Below, one piece after another: positions 1-9,940 of a stretch of DNA of 64,000 nt. The translations under genes were made by a program, and so were the position numbers. Every line of letters begins with the position of its first letter. Within the stretch, counting starts at the first letter, position 1. The notes beneath the pieces are model-generated. The model was not told the origin of the DNA. It ran no database searches and saw only the letters and a list, made by a program, of their open reading frames with translations. Source of the stretch: Schistosoma haematobium (taxonomy: Eukaryota > Platyhelminthes > Trematoda > Strigeidida > Schistosomatidae); contig NC_067195.1 in the NCBI RefSeq assembly GCF_000699445.3, forward strand, positions 22,025,287 through 22,089,286, in the 5' to 3' direction.

Positions 1-652
1 CAGCTTCTTTGTTGAACAGTATTTTCATTTATTTGTTCCTTCTCCCTTTTGTGTATTCCAACCTTTGTTTCGATCTCGTTTAACCATGTCTTTTGTTCTT
101 CAGTCTTCCCCGTTTGGGCCTTTATTACGTGATTTTGATTAAAGACTTATTTTTGTTACCTAATTTTCTATTGCATGTTGCCGGACCATTGACAGTAAGG
201 TTGTGTTTGACTAAGCTCAAGGTCACGGCGTGGTTTAGTTTGTGACTGTTAACCTTCTGACTGTCTGCTTGGGAGAATTGCTGCAATCCCTGCAGATAGA
301 TATTTGATCCCATCTGATTGGGAATATTTGTATTGATTCTCAGGTATCAAACCCTTTAGTATTAACTGTCTCTTTCATTGTTTAGCGCGCTACTTTGCGT
401 TAGAGAAACTTCTGACTGTATAGCACAGGCTGTACCGTTTGAGGTATTTTGTATTTTTGATGTAATTCGTTCTGTTTTCTTAATTAGAACCGTTTATATT
501 GAGCACAGAGTTTGTGTTTTGATATAATATAATACGAGTATCTCAAAGACGCGTTGTGGGCTATACAGAGGAACTTGGTCTGGTCTAATCGAATAAATTT
601 TGGGTTCGTCAGTCCGTAGTTCCAACCGAATATTGGCTGTTCGGTCGTTACA
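1..652 (+). repeat. BEL/Pao LTR 1, 5' end outside window
   Basis: Matches the 685-bp LTR at 3953-4637 from its 34th base, so about 33 bases lie outside the window. A TATA-like AT stretch lies near 517-530 and an AATAAA polyadenylation signal at 592-597, an order that fits a U3-R-U5 layout. The 3' end is CGTTACA at 646-652. No sequence starting TGG and resembling a tRNA 3' end follows it, so no primer-binding site is called. Confidence 0.9.
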
Positions 653-692
653 GTTCTCAAACGAACAGTGATCTCAAGTGAAATATACTGGA

Positions 693-1970
693 ATGCCTGT
701 AAAGCGCAATAAGATCAACGAAAACTTCGCATTGGGCCACAGAGAAATGCAATCGGATTCACCTCCAGATATACGGCAAGTCAAATTAGATGCATTTTCA
801 TGTCATGGCTCTAATGTTAGTTTAGTAAGTAGACATAGCAAAGTTAGCTCTAGGATTACCTTAGCAGAGTTAAAAGAAAGACAATTATTAGAAATGAGAG
901 ACTTGAAAGATAGACAGAGGAAGCAACTACTGTGCTTTCAGAGAGAACTTGGGTCGTTAAGGCTGAACGAAAGCACGTGTAGTAAGTTATCTTCTGTTTC
1001 TAACTGTGATGACAGAGAAAAGAAGCACGTTCACAGGTTCGTAAGTCCTTCTCATGACCTTAGGATAAAGTCTCTAGAAAAGTCAAAACTGCTAGATTAT
1101 CCAGGAACGAAGAAGAAGGAAGTGACCTTGGAATCTCTAAGTGTAGGTCTTGAACTTCCAACAGTAGAGCGCGATGCCTACTTCAATGAAAGTTACAATA
1201 TTGTTCCTTTACCTAGAGGAGTGGCTGAGGAAGACATTGCTGCCCCTGTTATTGGCAATGAGTCTGGTATGTGTAAAGCTGGCTTCACCAAAAATGATGC
1301 CCCCAGAGCCGTATTACCCTCTATTGTTGGAAGAACTAGACATCAAGTAGTGACTGTGGGAATGGATGGAAAGAATAGTCATGTGGGAGACGATGCTCGA
1401 TCGAAACGTGTTATCCTGACACTGAAGTACCGAATTGAACACGGTATTGCGACTAAGTGGGGTGATATGGAGAAGATATGGTACCACACATTCTACAAAG
1501 GGTTGCGAGCGGCAACAGAGAAACATCCGGTGTTGTTGAGAGAAGTTTCATTGAACCCGAAGGCAAACCGTGAGATGACAAGGATCATGTCTGAGACTTT
1601 TAATACACCAGGTACGTGTGCTGCTACTCAAACGTTGTTGTCACTATGTACATCTGGTCGTACAACTGGTATAGTGTTGAACTTAGGTGACGGTGTGACC
1701 CACACAGTTCCGATTTATGAAGATTATGCGTTGCCTTATACTGTTTTGCGATTGGACCTTGCTGGTAGAGTTCTTGCCGACTTTATGATGAAGATCCTGA
1801 CTAAGACAGGTTGCAGTTCCTCTGTCTATTCGTGGAACATACTCAGGCGCAAACCACCGGACATCGTTTTACTCTATAGTAAGTCTAGAGTGGCACCTAT
1901 AAAACAGGTAACTGTGCCTAGACTGGAACTAGCAGCGGCAGTATTGAGTGCTAGAATAGGGAAGTTTTAA
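693..1970 (+). CDS. Gag-position / actin / Pao RNase H fusion ORF, copy 1
   Basis: The ATG at 693 is the first eukaryotic start in a frame open from 678; it gives 425 residues. Numbering from the codon at 678: residues 1-182 are a Gag-position segment, charged and Ser-rich, with a probable coiled coil at about 57-95. Residues 183-378 are the N-terminal half of actin. Recognisable blocks include [57 protein letters not shown] and LDLAGR. Residues about 384-430 return to the Pao RNase H region (KSRVAPIK, then [11 protein letters not shown]). No intron interrupts the actin part. By eye about seven in ten residues match ordinary actin. Actin Asp11 is Gly, Gly13 is Glu, Asp154 is Asn and Ser155 is Leu, and one residue is missing after NPKANRE. 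ATP binding and polymerisation are therefore unlikely. The frame ends where the element shifts by one base near 1959-1968. Confidence 0.85.
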   Translation: MPVKRNKINENFALGHREMQSDSPPDIRQVKLDAFSCHGSNVSLVSRHSKVSSRITLAELKERQLLEMRDLKDRQRKQLLCFQRELGSLRLNESTCSKLSSVSNCDDREKKHVHRFVSPSHDLRIKSLEKSKLLDYPGTKKKEVTLESLSVGLELPTVERDAYFNESYNIVPLPRGVAEEDIAAPVIGNESGMCKAGFTKNDAPRAVLPSIVGRTRHQVVTVGMDGKNSHVGDDARSKRVILTLKYRIEHGIATKWGDMEKIWYHTFYKGLRAATEKHPVLLREVSLNPKANREMTRIMSETFNTPGTCAATQTLLSLCTSGRTTGIVLNLGDGVTHTVPIYEDYALPYTVLRLDLAGRVLADFMMKILTKTGCSSSVYSWNILRRKPPDIVLLYSKSRVAPIKQVTVPRLELAAAVLSARIGKF

Positions 1971-1987
1971 ATAAGAACCTTCCTCAT

Positions 1988-2281
1988 GTGTTTGACAAGA
2001 CTCACTTCTGGACGGATTCTATGATAGTACTGTACTATATCAAAAATACAGATAGTAGGTATTCCACCTTCGTGGCTAATCGTCTGGCCGCTATTCACCA
2101 TTTAACATCTGTGGACCAGTGGGGGCACGTAGAATCCAATGAAAATCCTGCTGACTGGACATCACGAGGCATACGGAAGGAGCTAGATTTAAAGAACTGG
2201 ATTGAGGGTCCTTCCTTCTTAAGGAAGAGGGAGTCGGTAGGAACACTGACGCTTATGTGCGAAAACCCCGGAAAATGTTGA
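1988..2281 (+). pseudogene. Pao RNase H fragment, copy 1
   Basis: This 97-codon open stretch continues the Pao RNase H domain in another frame. FWTDS (residues 7-11) and ENPADWTSRG (52-61) carry the conserved acidic positions typical of BEL/Pao RNase H. The frame joins the upstream ORF if one base is missing near the G3/T4 run at 1959-1968, and it leaves frame again at the C-run 2266-2269. Both breaks are present in all four copies, so they predate the array or reflect a systematic sequencing problem. Confidence 0.7.
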
Positions 2282-2606
2282 ATTTAAAAGATGCCACACG
2301 ACCAACGCCGTTGCGCTAAAACATAGCTTAAGTCCAATTCTGCTATATCACTCAAATTTGATAAAGCTGATTAAAGCGGTAGCATGGCTCAGAAGATACG
2401 TGACCTATATAACCATCATGTACTCCCATCACGATGACAGGTCCCTAAGTGTGGGCTATCTGTCAGTTGATGAATTGGATGCAGCTGAACACAAGGTATT
2501 AGCCTTAGTGCAAAAGGAAGTGTATGGGGAAGCAGTAAAAGTGTCTCGATGCAATGGCGAAAGCGCAACTGATATAAAAGAGCTAAAAATCTTTCACCTA
2601 CGCTAA
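2271..2606 (+). pseudogene. Pao RNase H to integrase linker, copy 1
   Basis: This frame is open from at least 2271, although the first usable start-like codon is at 2358. The peptide includes LIKAVAWLRRYV, the hydrophobic AW-[IL]-R segment that lies between RNase H and integrase in Pao polyproteins. It stops at 2606 because the A-run at 2585-2589 has five bases. Copy 3 has six and reads straight through into the zinc domain. Confidence 0.6.
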
Positions 2607-2614
2607 TCGATGGA

Positions 2615-3037
2615 TTGCTTTGTGTCGGCGGACGATTAAATTACTCGGATTATCCACTCTCAATCAGACATCCGGTAATTTTACCCAGTCATCACTTCGT
2701 AACAGAACTTATTATTAGACACCACCACCTAGAAGGTCACACCGGGACATCACAAGTGTTAGCTACCATACGACGAAAGTATTGGATTGTTAAAGGAACC
2801 AGTGCAGTTAAACGAGTGATAGGTAGATGTGTGAGGTGTATACGCGCGAAAGCCAAATTAGGCCAACAGATGATGACACCTCTCCTCAAGTGTCGAGTGC
2901 AGCAAGGCTGGTTTTGCTTCTCCTCCGTCGGGATAGACTATTTTGGGCCGCTGATAGTTCGTCGGGGAAGAAGTGAGGAAAAAGATATGGATGCCTATTT
3001 GCGTGTCTCCAAACACGTGCCGTACATTTGGAAGTAG
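2615..3037 (+). pseudogene. BEL/Pao integrase zinc domain and first catalytic Asp, copy 1
   Basis: VGGRL (residues 4-8) and HPVILP (19-24) are typical of the start of Pao integrase. An HHCC zinc site follows: His38, His42, Cys72, Cys75. Asp108 in VGIDYFGPL is the first residue of the DDE triad. After about residue 121 the frame is wrong: a one-base shift in the A-run 2979-2983, shared by all copies, sends it to an early stop. Confidence 0.75.
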
Positions 3038-3246
3038 CTTTCAATTTGAGTACTGATGCTTTTATAATGGCTTTAATACGTTTCATAGGAAGGAGAGGAA
3101 CTCCTAAGGAAATCTATAGCGACAATGGAACTAACTTTGTCGGGGCTACTTCCGAATTACGGGCTAATATGAGTGTGTGGGACAAGCATAAAATAAACGA
3201 CTTAACAGTATCGAAGGGTATACACTGGCATTTCAACCCCCACTAG
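3028..3246 (+). pseudogene. BEL/Pao integrase core, second catalytic Asp, copy 1
   Basis: The integrase core resumes in a third frame. Asp32 in SDNGTNF is the second DDE residue. The ORF stops because the C-run 3237-3241 has five bases. Copy 4 has six and reads on through the catalytic Glu, so this stop is copy-dependent. Confidence 0.75.
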
Positions 3247-3341
3247 CTAGCCATCGAGGCGGAGTTTGGGAGAGATTAATACGGTCTGTTCGGAGAATCT
3301 TACTATATATTTCCAACGGGCAAATATTACACGATGATAGT

Positions 3342-3803
3342 TTGGCAACTTATTTTGTGGAGGTAGAACGAATTTTAAACAACCGCCCAATCGTTCCTGT
3401 GACGTCAGATGAAAAGGATGATTTGGCGCTCACGCCAAACACTTTGTTATTACTTAGAGACCGTGATGGTTTAGGAATGGAGTGTAGTGTTGCGGATAGG
3501 TATTCAAAGCGATGGAGACAGGTTAATTGTTTAGCCAATACCTTCTGGCGTCGATGGATAAAAGAGTACATTCCTTTACTGCAAGTGAGGCAGAAATGGT
3601 TTTGCAAACACAGAAACTTGAAAGAAGGTGATGTAGTTCTAGTGGCTAACGATGCAACTACTCGGGGCTCATGGTCAATGGGACGGGTTGATAAGTGCGA
3701 GACAGACAGAGATGGGTTGGTAAGAACAGTGATGGTGCGAATGAGAGAAGGCGTAGTAAGAAGAGATGTGCGAAAGCTCTGCCTTCTAGAGGGAGCCGAG
3801 TAA
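3342..3803 (+). pseudogene. BEL/Pao integrase C-terminal domain, copy 1
   Basis: Contains ERILNNRP, a segment with repeated Trp (RWRQ, FWRRW), and then LKEGDVVLV, which mark the C-terminal DUF5641-type domain of Pao integrases. It ends at KLCLLEGAE with a TAA at 3801-3803. The catalytic Glu (in GGVWERLI) lies just upstream, outside this stretch of open frame. From 3804 to the LTR there is about 150 bp of non-coding tail ending in the polypurine tract. Confidence 0.75.
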
Positions 3804-3930
3804 TTGTAGATTGTAGCTTAGATTTATGGATGTACAGGCGTACTGTTGTAAGTCCTGTGCCTCCCATTGATATAGAGCAGTTAGTAAGGAGAGCCATGAC
3901 TGAAATGTATTCTAAGGTGTCTTTGCGAAG

Positions 3931-3952
3931 CTGGAGGGATTTTGGGGGCCGG
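3931..3952 (+). promoter_or_regulatory. Polypurine tract before BEL LTR 2
   Basis: The purine-rich run GGAGGGATTTTGGGGGCCGG abuts the LTR start TGTAACGG. This is the expected site for plus-strand priming in an LTR element. It recurs before each later LTR (about 7916-7937, 11901-11922, 15887-15908). Confidence 0.65.
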
Positions 3953-4637
3953 TGTAACGGAAAGAGAACAGTGAAAATCCCTCTGCAGCTTCTTTGTTGA
4001 ACAGTATTTTCATTTATTTGTTCCTTCTCCCTTTTGTGTATTCCAACCTTTGTTTCGATCTCGTTTAACCATGTCTTTTGTTCTTCAGTCTTCCCCGTTT
4101 GGGCCTTTATTACGTGATTTTGATTAAAGACTTATTTTTGTTACCTAATTTTCTATTGCATGTTGCCGGACCATTGACAGTAAGGTTGTGTTTGACTAAG
4201 CTCAAGGTCACGGCGTGGTTTAGTTTGTGACTGTTAACCTTCTGACTGTCTGCTTGGGAGAATTGCTGCAATCCCTGCAGATAGATATTTGATCCCATCT
4301 GATTGGGAATATTTGTATTGATTCTCAGGTATCAAACCCTTTAGTATTAACTGTCTCTTTCATTGTTTAGCGCGCTACTTTGCGTTAGAGAAACTTCTGA
4401 CTGTATAGCACAGGCTGTACCGTTTGAGGTATTTTGTATTTTTGATGTAATTCGTTCTGTTTTCTTAATTAGAACCGTTTATATTGAGCACAGAGTTTGT
4501 GTTTTGATATAATATAATACGAGTATCTCAAAGACGCGTTGTGGGCTATACAGAGGAACTTGGTCTGGTCTAATCGAATAAATTTTGGGTTCGTCAGTCC
4601 GTAGTTCCAACCGAATATTGGCTGTTCGGTCGTTACA
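3953..4637 (+). repeat. BEL/Pao LTR 2, complete
   Basis: 685 bp, bounded by a perfect 7-bp inverted terminal repeat, TGTAACG at the start and CGTTACA at the end. Preceded by the polypurine tract and shared by copies 1 and 2. AATAAA lies at 4577-4582. Confidence 0.92.
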
Positions 4638-4677
4638 GTTCTCAAACGAACAGTGATCTCAAGTGAAATATACTGGA

Positions 4678-5955
4678 ATGCCTGTAAAGCGCAATAAGAT
4701 CAACGAAAACTTCGCATTGGGCCACAGAGAAATGCAATCGGATTCACCTCCAGATATACGGCAAGTCAAATTAGATGCATTTTCATGTCATGGCTCTAAT
4801 GTTAGTTTAGTAAGTAGACATAGCAAAGTTAGCTCTAGGATTACCTTAGCAGAGTTAAAAGAAAGACAATTATTAGAAATGAGAGACTTGAAAGATAGAC
4901 AGAGGAAGCAACTACTGTGCTTTCAGAGAGAACTTGGGTCGTTAAGGCTGAACGAAAGCACGTGTAGTAAGTTATCTTCTGTTTCTAACTGTGATGACAG
5001 AGAAAAGAAGCACGTTCACAGGTTCGTAAGTCCTTCTCATGACCTTAGGATAAAGTCTCTAGAAAAGTCAAAACTGCTAGATTATCCAGGAACGAAGAAG
5101 AAGGAAGTGACCTTGGAATCTCTAAGTGTAGGTCTTGAACTTCCAACAGTAGAGCGCGATGCCTACTTCAATGAAAGTTACAATATTGTTCCTTTACCTA
5201 GAGGAGTGGCTGAGGAAGACATTGCTGCCCCTGTTATTGGCAATGAGTCTGGTATGTGTAAAGCTGGCTTCACCAAAAATGATGCCCCCAGAGCCGTATT
5301 ACCCTCTATTGTTGGAAGAACTAGACATCAAGTAGTGACTGTGGGAATGGATGGAAAGAATAGTCATGTGGGAGACGATGCTCGATCGAAACGTGTTATC
5401 CTGACACTGAAGTACCGAATTGAACACGGTATTGCGACTAAGTGGGGTGATATGGAGAAGATATGGTACCACACATTCTACAAAGGGTTGCGAGCGGCAA
5501 CAGAGAAACATCCGGTGTTGTTGAGAGAAGTTTCATTGAACCCGAAGGCAAACCGTGAGATGACAAGGATCATGTCTGAGACTTTTAATACACCAGGTAC
5601 GTGTGCTGCTACTCAAACGTTGTTGTCACTATGTACATCTGGTCGTACAACTGGTATAGTGTTGAACTTAGGTGACGGTGTGACCCACACAGTTCCGATT
5701 TATGAAGATTATGCGTTGCCTTATACTGTTTTGCGATTGGACCTTGCTGGTAGAGTTCTTGCCGACTTTATGATGAAGATCCTGACTAAGACAGGTTGCA
5801 GTTCCTCTGTCTATTCGTGGAACATACTCAGGCGCAAACCACCGGACATCGTTTTACTCTATAGTAAGTCTAGAGTGGCACCTATAAAACAGGTAACTGT
5901 GCCTAGACTGGAACTAGCAGCGGCAGTATTGAGTGCTAGAATAGGGAAGTTTTAA
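4678..5955 (+). CDS. Gag-position / actin / Pao RNase H fusion ORF, copy 2
   Basis: The same 425-residue product as copy 1, with no difference seen. The actin-derived part is about 5209-5800. Perfect preservation of an ORF next to a broken integrase suggests recent duplication of the whole unit and does not by itself show selection. Confidence 0.85.
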   Translation: MPVKRNKINENFALGHREMQSDSPPDIRQVKLDAFSCHGSNVSLVSRHSKVSSRITLAELKERQLLEMRDLKDRQRKQLLCFQRELGSLRLNESTCSKLSSVSNCDDREKKHVHRFVSPSHDLRIKSLEKSKLLDYPGTKKKEVTLESLSVGLELPTVERDAYFNESYNIVPLPRGVAEEDIAAPVIGNESGMCKAGFTKNDAPRAVLPSIVGRTRHQVVTVGMDGKNSHVGDDARSKRVILTLKYRIEHGIATKWGDMEKIWYHTFYKGLRAATEKHPVLLREVSLNPKANREMTRIMSETFNTPGTCAATQTLLSLCTSGRTTGIVLNLGDGVTHTVPIYEDYALPYTVLRLDLAGRVLADFMMKILTKTGCSSSVYSWNILRRKPPDIVLLYSKSRVAPIKQVTVPRLELAAAVLSARIGKF

Positions 5956-7788
5956 ATAAGAACCTTCCTCATGTGTTTGACAAGACTCACTTCTGGACGG
6001 ATTCTATGATAGTACTGTACTATATCAAAAATACAGATAGTAGGTATTCCACCTTCGTGGCTAATCGTCTGGCCGCTATTCACCATTTAACATCTGTGGA
6101 CCAGTGGGGGCACGTAGAATCCAATGAAAATCCTGCTGACTGGACATCACGAGGCATACGGAAGGAGCTAGATTTAAAGAACTGGATTGAGGGTCCTTCC
6201 TTCTTAAGGAAGAGGGAGTCGGTAGGAACACTGACGCTTATGTGCGAAAACCCCGGAAAATGTTGAATTTAAAAGATGCCACACGACCAACGCCGTTGCG
6301 CTAAAACATAGCTTAAGTCCAATTCTGCTATATCACTCAAATTTGATAAAGCTGATTAAAGCGGTAGCATGGCTCAGAAGATACGTGACCTATATAACCA
6401 TCATGTACTCCCATCACGATGACAGGTCCCTAAGTGTGGGCTATCTGTCAGTTGATGAATTGGATGCAGCTGAACACAAGGTATTAGCCTTAGTGCAAAA
6501 GGAAGTGTATGGGGAAGCAGTAAAAGTGTCTCGATGCAATGGCGAAAGCGCAACTGATATAAAAGAGCTAAAAATCTTTCACCTACGCTAATCGATGGAT
6601 TGCTTTGTGTCGGCGGACGATTAAATTACTCGGATTATCCACTCTCAATCAGACATCCGGTAATTTTACCCAGTCATCACTTCGTAACAGAACTTATTAT
6701 TAGACACCACCACCTAGAAGGTCACACCGGGACATCACAAGTGTTAGCTACCATACGACGAAAGTATTGGATTGTTAAAGGAACCAGTGCAGTTAAACGA
6801 GTGATAGGTAGATGTGTGAGGTGTATACGCGCGAAAGCCAAATTAGGCCAACAGATGATGACACCTCTCCTCAAGTGTCGAGTGCAGCAAGGCTGGTTTT
6901 GCTTCTCCTCCGTCGGGATAGACTATTTTGGGCCGCTGATAGTTCGTCGGGGAAGAAGTGAGGAAAAAGATATGGATGCCTATTTGCGTGTCTCCAAACA
7001 CGTGCCGTACATTTGGAAGTAGCTTTCAATTTGAGTACTGATGCTTTTATAATGGCTTTAATACGTTTCATAGGAAGGAGAGGAACTCCTAAGGAAATCT
7101 ATAGCGACAATGGAACTAACTTTGTCGGGGCTACTTCCGAATTACGGGCTAATATGAGTGTGTGGGACAAGCATAAAATAAACGACTTAACAGTATCGAA
7201 GGGTATACACTGGCATTTCAACCCCCACTAGCTAGCCATCGAGGCGGAGTTTGGGAGAGATTAATACGGTCTGTTCGGAGAATCTTACTATATATTTCCA
7301 ACGGGCAAATATTACACGATGATAGTTTGGCAACTTATTTTGTGGAGGTAGAACGAATTTTAAACAACCGCCCAATCGTTCCTGTGACGTCAGATGAAAA
7401 GGATGATTTGGCGCTCACGCCAAACACTTTGTTATTACTTAGAGACCGTGATGGTTTAGGAATGGAGTGTAGTGTTGCGGATAGGTATTCAAAGCGATGG
7501 AGACAGGTTAATTGTTTAGCCAATACCTTCTGGCGTCGATGGATAAAAGAGTACATTCCTTTACTGCAAGTGAGGCAGAAATGGTTTTGCAAACACAGAA
7601 ACTTGAAAGAAGGTGATGTAGTTCTAGTGGCTAACGATGCAACTACTCGGGGCTCATGGTCAATGGGACGGGTTGATAAGTGCGAGACAGACAGAGATGG
7701 GTTGGTAAGAACAGTGATGGTGCGAATGAGAGAAGGCGTAGTAAGAAGAGATGTGCGAAAGCTCTGCCTTCTAGAGGGAGCCGAGTAA
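5956..7788 (+). pseudogene. Broken Pao RNase H and integrase, copy 2
   Basis: Open stretches at 5973-6266 (RNase H), 6343-6591 (linker), 6600-7022 (HHCC and first Asp), 7013-7231 (second Asp) and 7327-7788 (C-terminal domain). All frame breaks are the same as in copy 1, and I found no base difference between copies 1 and 2 in this stretch. Confidence 0.75.
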
Positions 7789-7937
7789 TTGTAGATTGTA
7801 GCTTAGATTTATGGATGTACAGGCGTACTGTTGTAAGTCCTGTGCCTCCCATTGATATAGAGCAGTTAGTAAGGAGAGCCATGACTGAAATGTATTCTAA
7901 GGTGTCTTTGCGAAGCTGGAGGGATTTTGGGGGCCGG

Positions 7938-8622
7938 TGTAACGGAAAGAGAACAGTGAAAATCCCTCTGCAGCTTCTTTGTTGAACAGTATTTTCATTT
8001 ATTTGTTCCTTCTCCCTTTTGTGTATTCCAACCTTTGTTTCGATCTCGTTTAACCATGTCTTTTGTTCTTCAGTCTTCCCCGTTTGGGCCTTTATTACGT
8101 GATTTTGATTAAAGACTTATTTTTGTTACCTAATTTTCTATTGCATGTTGCCGGACCATTGACAGTAAGGTTGTGTTTGACTAAGCTCAAGGTCACGGCG
8201 TGGTTTAGTTTGTGACTGTTAACCTTCTGACTGTCTGCTTGGGAGAATTGCTGCAATCCCTGCAGATAGATATTTGATCCCATCTGATTGGGAATATTTG
8301 TATTGATTCTCAGGTATCAAACCCTTTAGTATTAACTGTCTCTTTCATTGTTTAGCGCGCTACTTTGCGTTAGAGAAACTTCTGACTGTATAGCACAGGC
8401 TGTACCGTTTGAGGTATTTTGTATTTTTGATGTAATTCGTTCTGTTTTCTTAATTAGAACCGTTTATATTGAGCACAGAGTTTGTGTTTTGATATAATAT
8501 AATACGAGTATCTCAAAGACGCGTTGTGGGCTATACAGAGGAACTTGGTCTGGTCTAATCGAATAAATTTTGGGTTCGTCAGTCCGTAGTTCCAACCGAA
8601 TATTGGCTGTTCGGTCGTTACA
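7938..8622 (+). repeat. BEL/Pao LTR 3
   Basis: 685 bp from TGTAACG to CGTTACA, identical by eye to LTR 2, shared by copies 2 and 3. Confidence 0.92.
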
Positions 8623-8662
8623 GTTCTCAAACGAACAGTGATCTCAAGTGAAATATACTGGA

Positions 8663-9940
8663 ATGCCTGTAAAGCGCAATAAGATCAACGAAAACTTCGC
8701 ATTGGGCCACAGAGAAATGCAATCGGATTCACCTCCAGATATACGGCAAGTCAAATTAGATGCATTTTCATGTCATGGCTCTAATGTTAGTTTAGTAAGT
8801 AGACATAGCAAAGTTAGCTCTAGGATTACCTTAGCAGAGTTAAAAGAAAGACAATTATTAGAAATGAGAGACTTGAAAGATAGACAGAGGAAGCAACTAC
8901 TGTGCTTTCAGAGAGAACTTGGGTCGTTAAGGCTGAACGAAAGCACGTGTAGTAAGTTATCTTCTGTTTCTAACTGTGATGACAGAGAAAAGAAGCACGT
9001 TCACAGGTTCGTAAGTCCTTCTCATGACCTTAGGATAAAGTCTCTAGAAAAGTCAAAACTGCTAGATTATCCAGGAACGAAGAAGAAGGAAGTGACCTTG
9101 GAATCTCTAAGTGTAGGTCTTGAACTTCCAACAGTAGAGCGCGATGCCTACTTCAATGAAAGTTACAATATTGTTCCTTTACCTAGAGGAGTGGCTGAGG
9201 AAGACATTGCTGCCCCTGTTATTGGCAATGAGTCTGGTATGTGTAAAGCTGGCTTCACCAAAAATGATGCCCCCAGAGCCGTATTACCCTCTATTGTTGG
9301 AAGAACTAGACATCAAGTAGTGACTGTGGGAATGGATGGAAAGAATAGTCATGTGGGAGACGATGCTCGATCGAAACGTGTTATCCTGACACTGAAGTAC
9401 CGAATTGAACACGGTATTGCGACTAAGTGGGGTGATATGGAGAAGATATGGTACCACACATTCTACAAAGGGTTGCGAGCGGCAACAGAGAAACATCCGG
9501 TGTTGTTGAGAGAAGTTTCATTGAACCCGAAGGCAAACCGTGAGATGACAAGGATCATGTCTGAGACTTTTAATACACCAGGTACGTGTGCTGCTACTCA
9601 AACGTTGTTGTCACTATGTACATCTGGTCGTACAACTGGTATAGTGTTGAACTTAGGTGACGGTGTGACCCACACAGTTCCGATTTATGAAGATTATGCG
9701 TTGCCTTATACTGTTTTGCGATTGGACCTTGCTGGTAGAGTTCTTGCCGACTTTATGATGAAGATCCTGACTAAGACAGGTTGCAGTTCCTCTGTCTATT
9801 CGTGGAACATACTCAGGCGCAAACCACCGGACATCGTTTTACTCTATAGTAAGTCTAGAGTGGCACCTATAAAACAGGTAACTGTGCCTAGACTGGAACT
9901 AGCAGCGGCAGTATTGAGTGCTAGAATAGGGAAGTTTTAA
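8663..9940 (+). CDS. Gag-position / actin / Pao RNase H fusion ORF, copy 3
   Basis: The same 425-residue fusion as copies 1 and 2; the actin-derived part is about 9194-9785. Although the pol part of copy 3 has its own changes, this ORF is unchanged. Confidence 0.85.
   Translation: MPVKRNKINENFALGHREMQSDSPPDIRQVKLDAFSCHGSNVSLVSRHSKVSSRITLAELKERQLLEMRDLKDRQRKQLLCFQRELGSLRLNESTCSKLSSVSNCDDREKKHVHRFVSPSHDLRIKSLEKSKLLDYPGTKKKEVTLESLSVGLELPTVERDAYFNESYNIVPLPRGVAEEDIAAPVIGNESGMCKAGFTKNDAPRAVLPSIVGRTRHQVVTVGMDGKNSHVGDDARSKRVILTLKYRIEHGIATKWGDMEKIWYHTFYKGLRAATEKHPVLLREVSLNPKANREMTRIMSETFNTPGTCAATQTLLSLCTSGRTTGIVLNLGDGVTHTVPIYEDYALPYTVLRLDLAGRVLADFMMKILTKTGCSSSVYSWNILRRKPPDIVLLYSKSRVAPIKQVTVPRLELAAAVLSARIGKF

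Noticed and set aside
1314..1526. Antisense ORF of 70 codons inside the actin segment, repeated in each copy
   Set aside because: It is the reverse strand of a conserved coding region; a chance shadow of the actin frame.
693..1970. A genuine host actin gene interrupted by a transposon
   Set aside because: Only the N-terminal half is present, fused in frame to retroelement sequence on both sides in four identical copies, with nucleotide-site residues lost.
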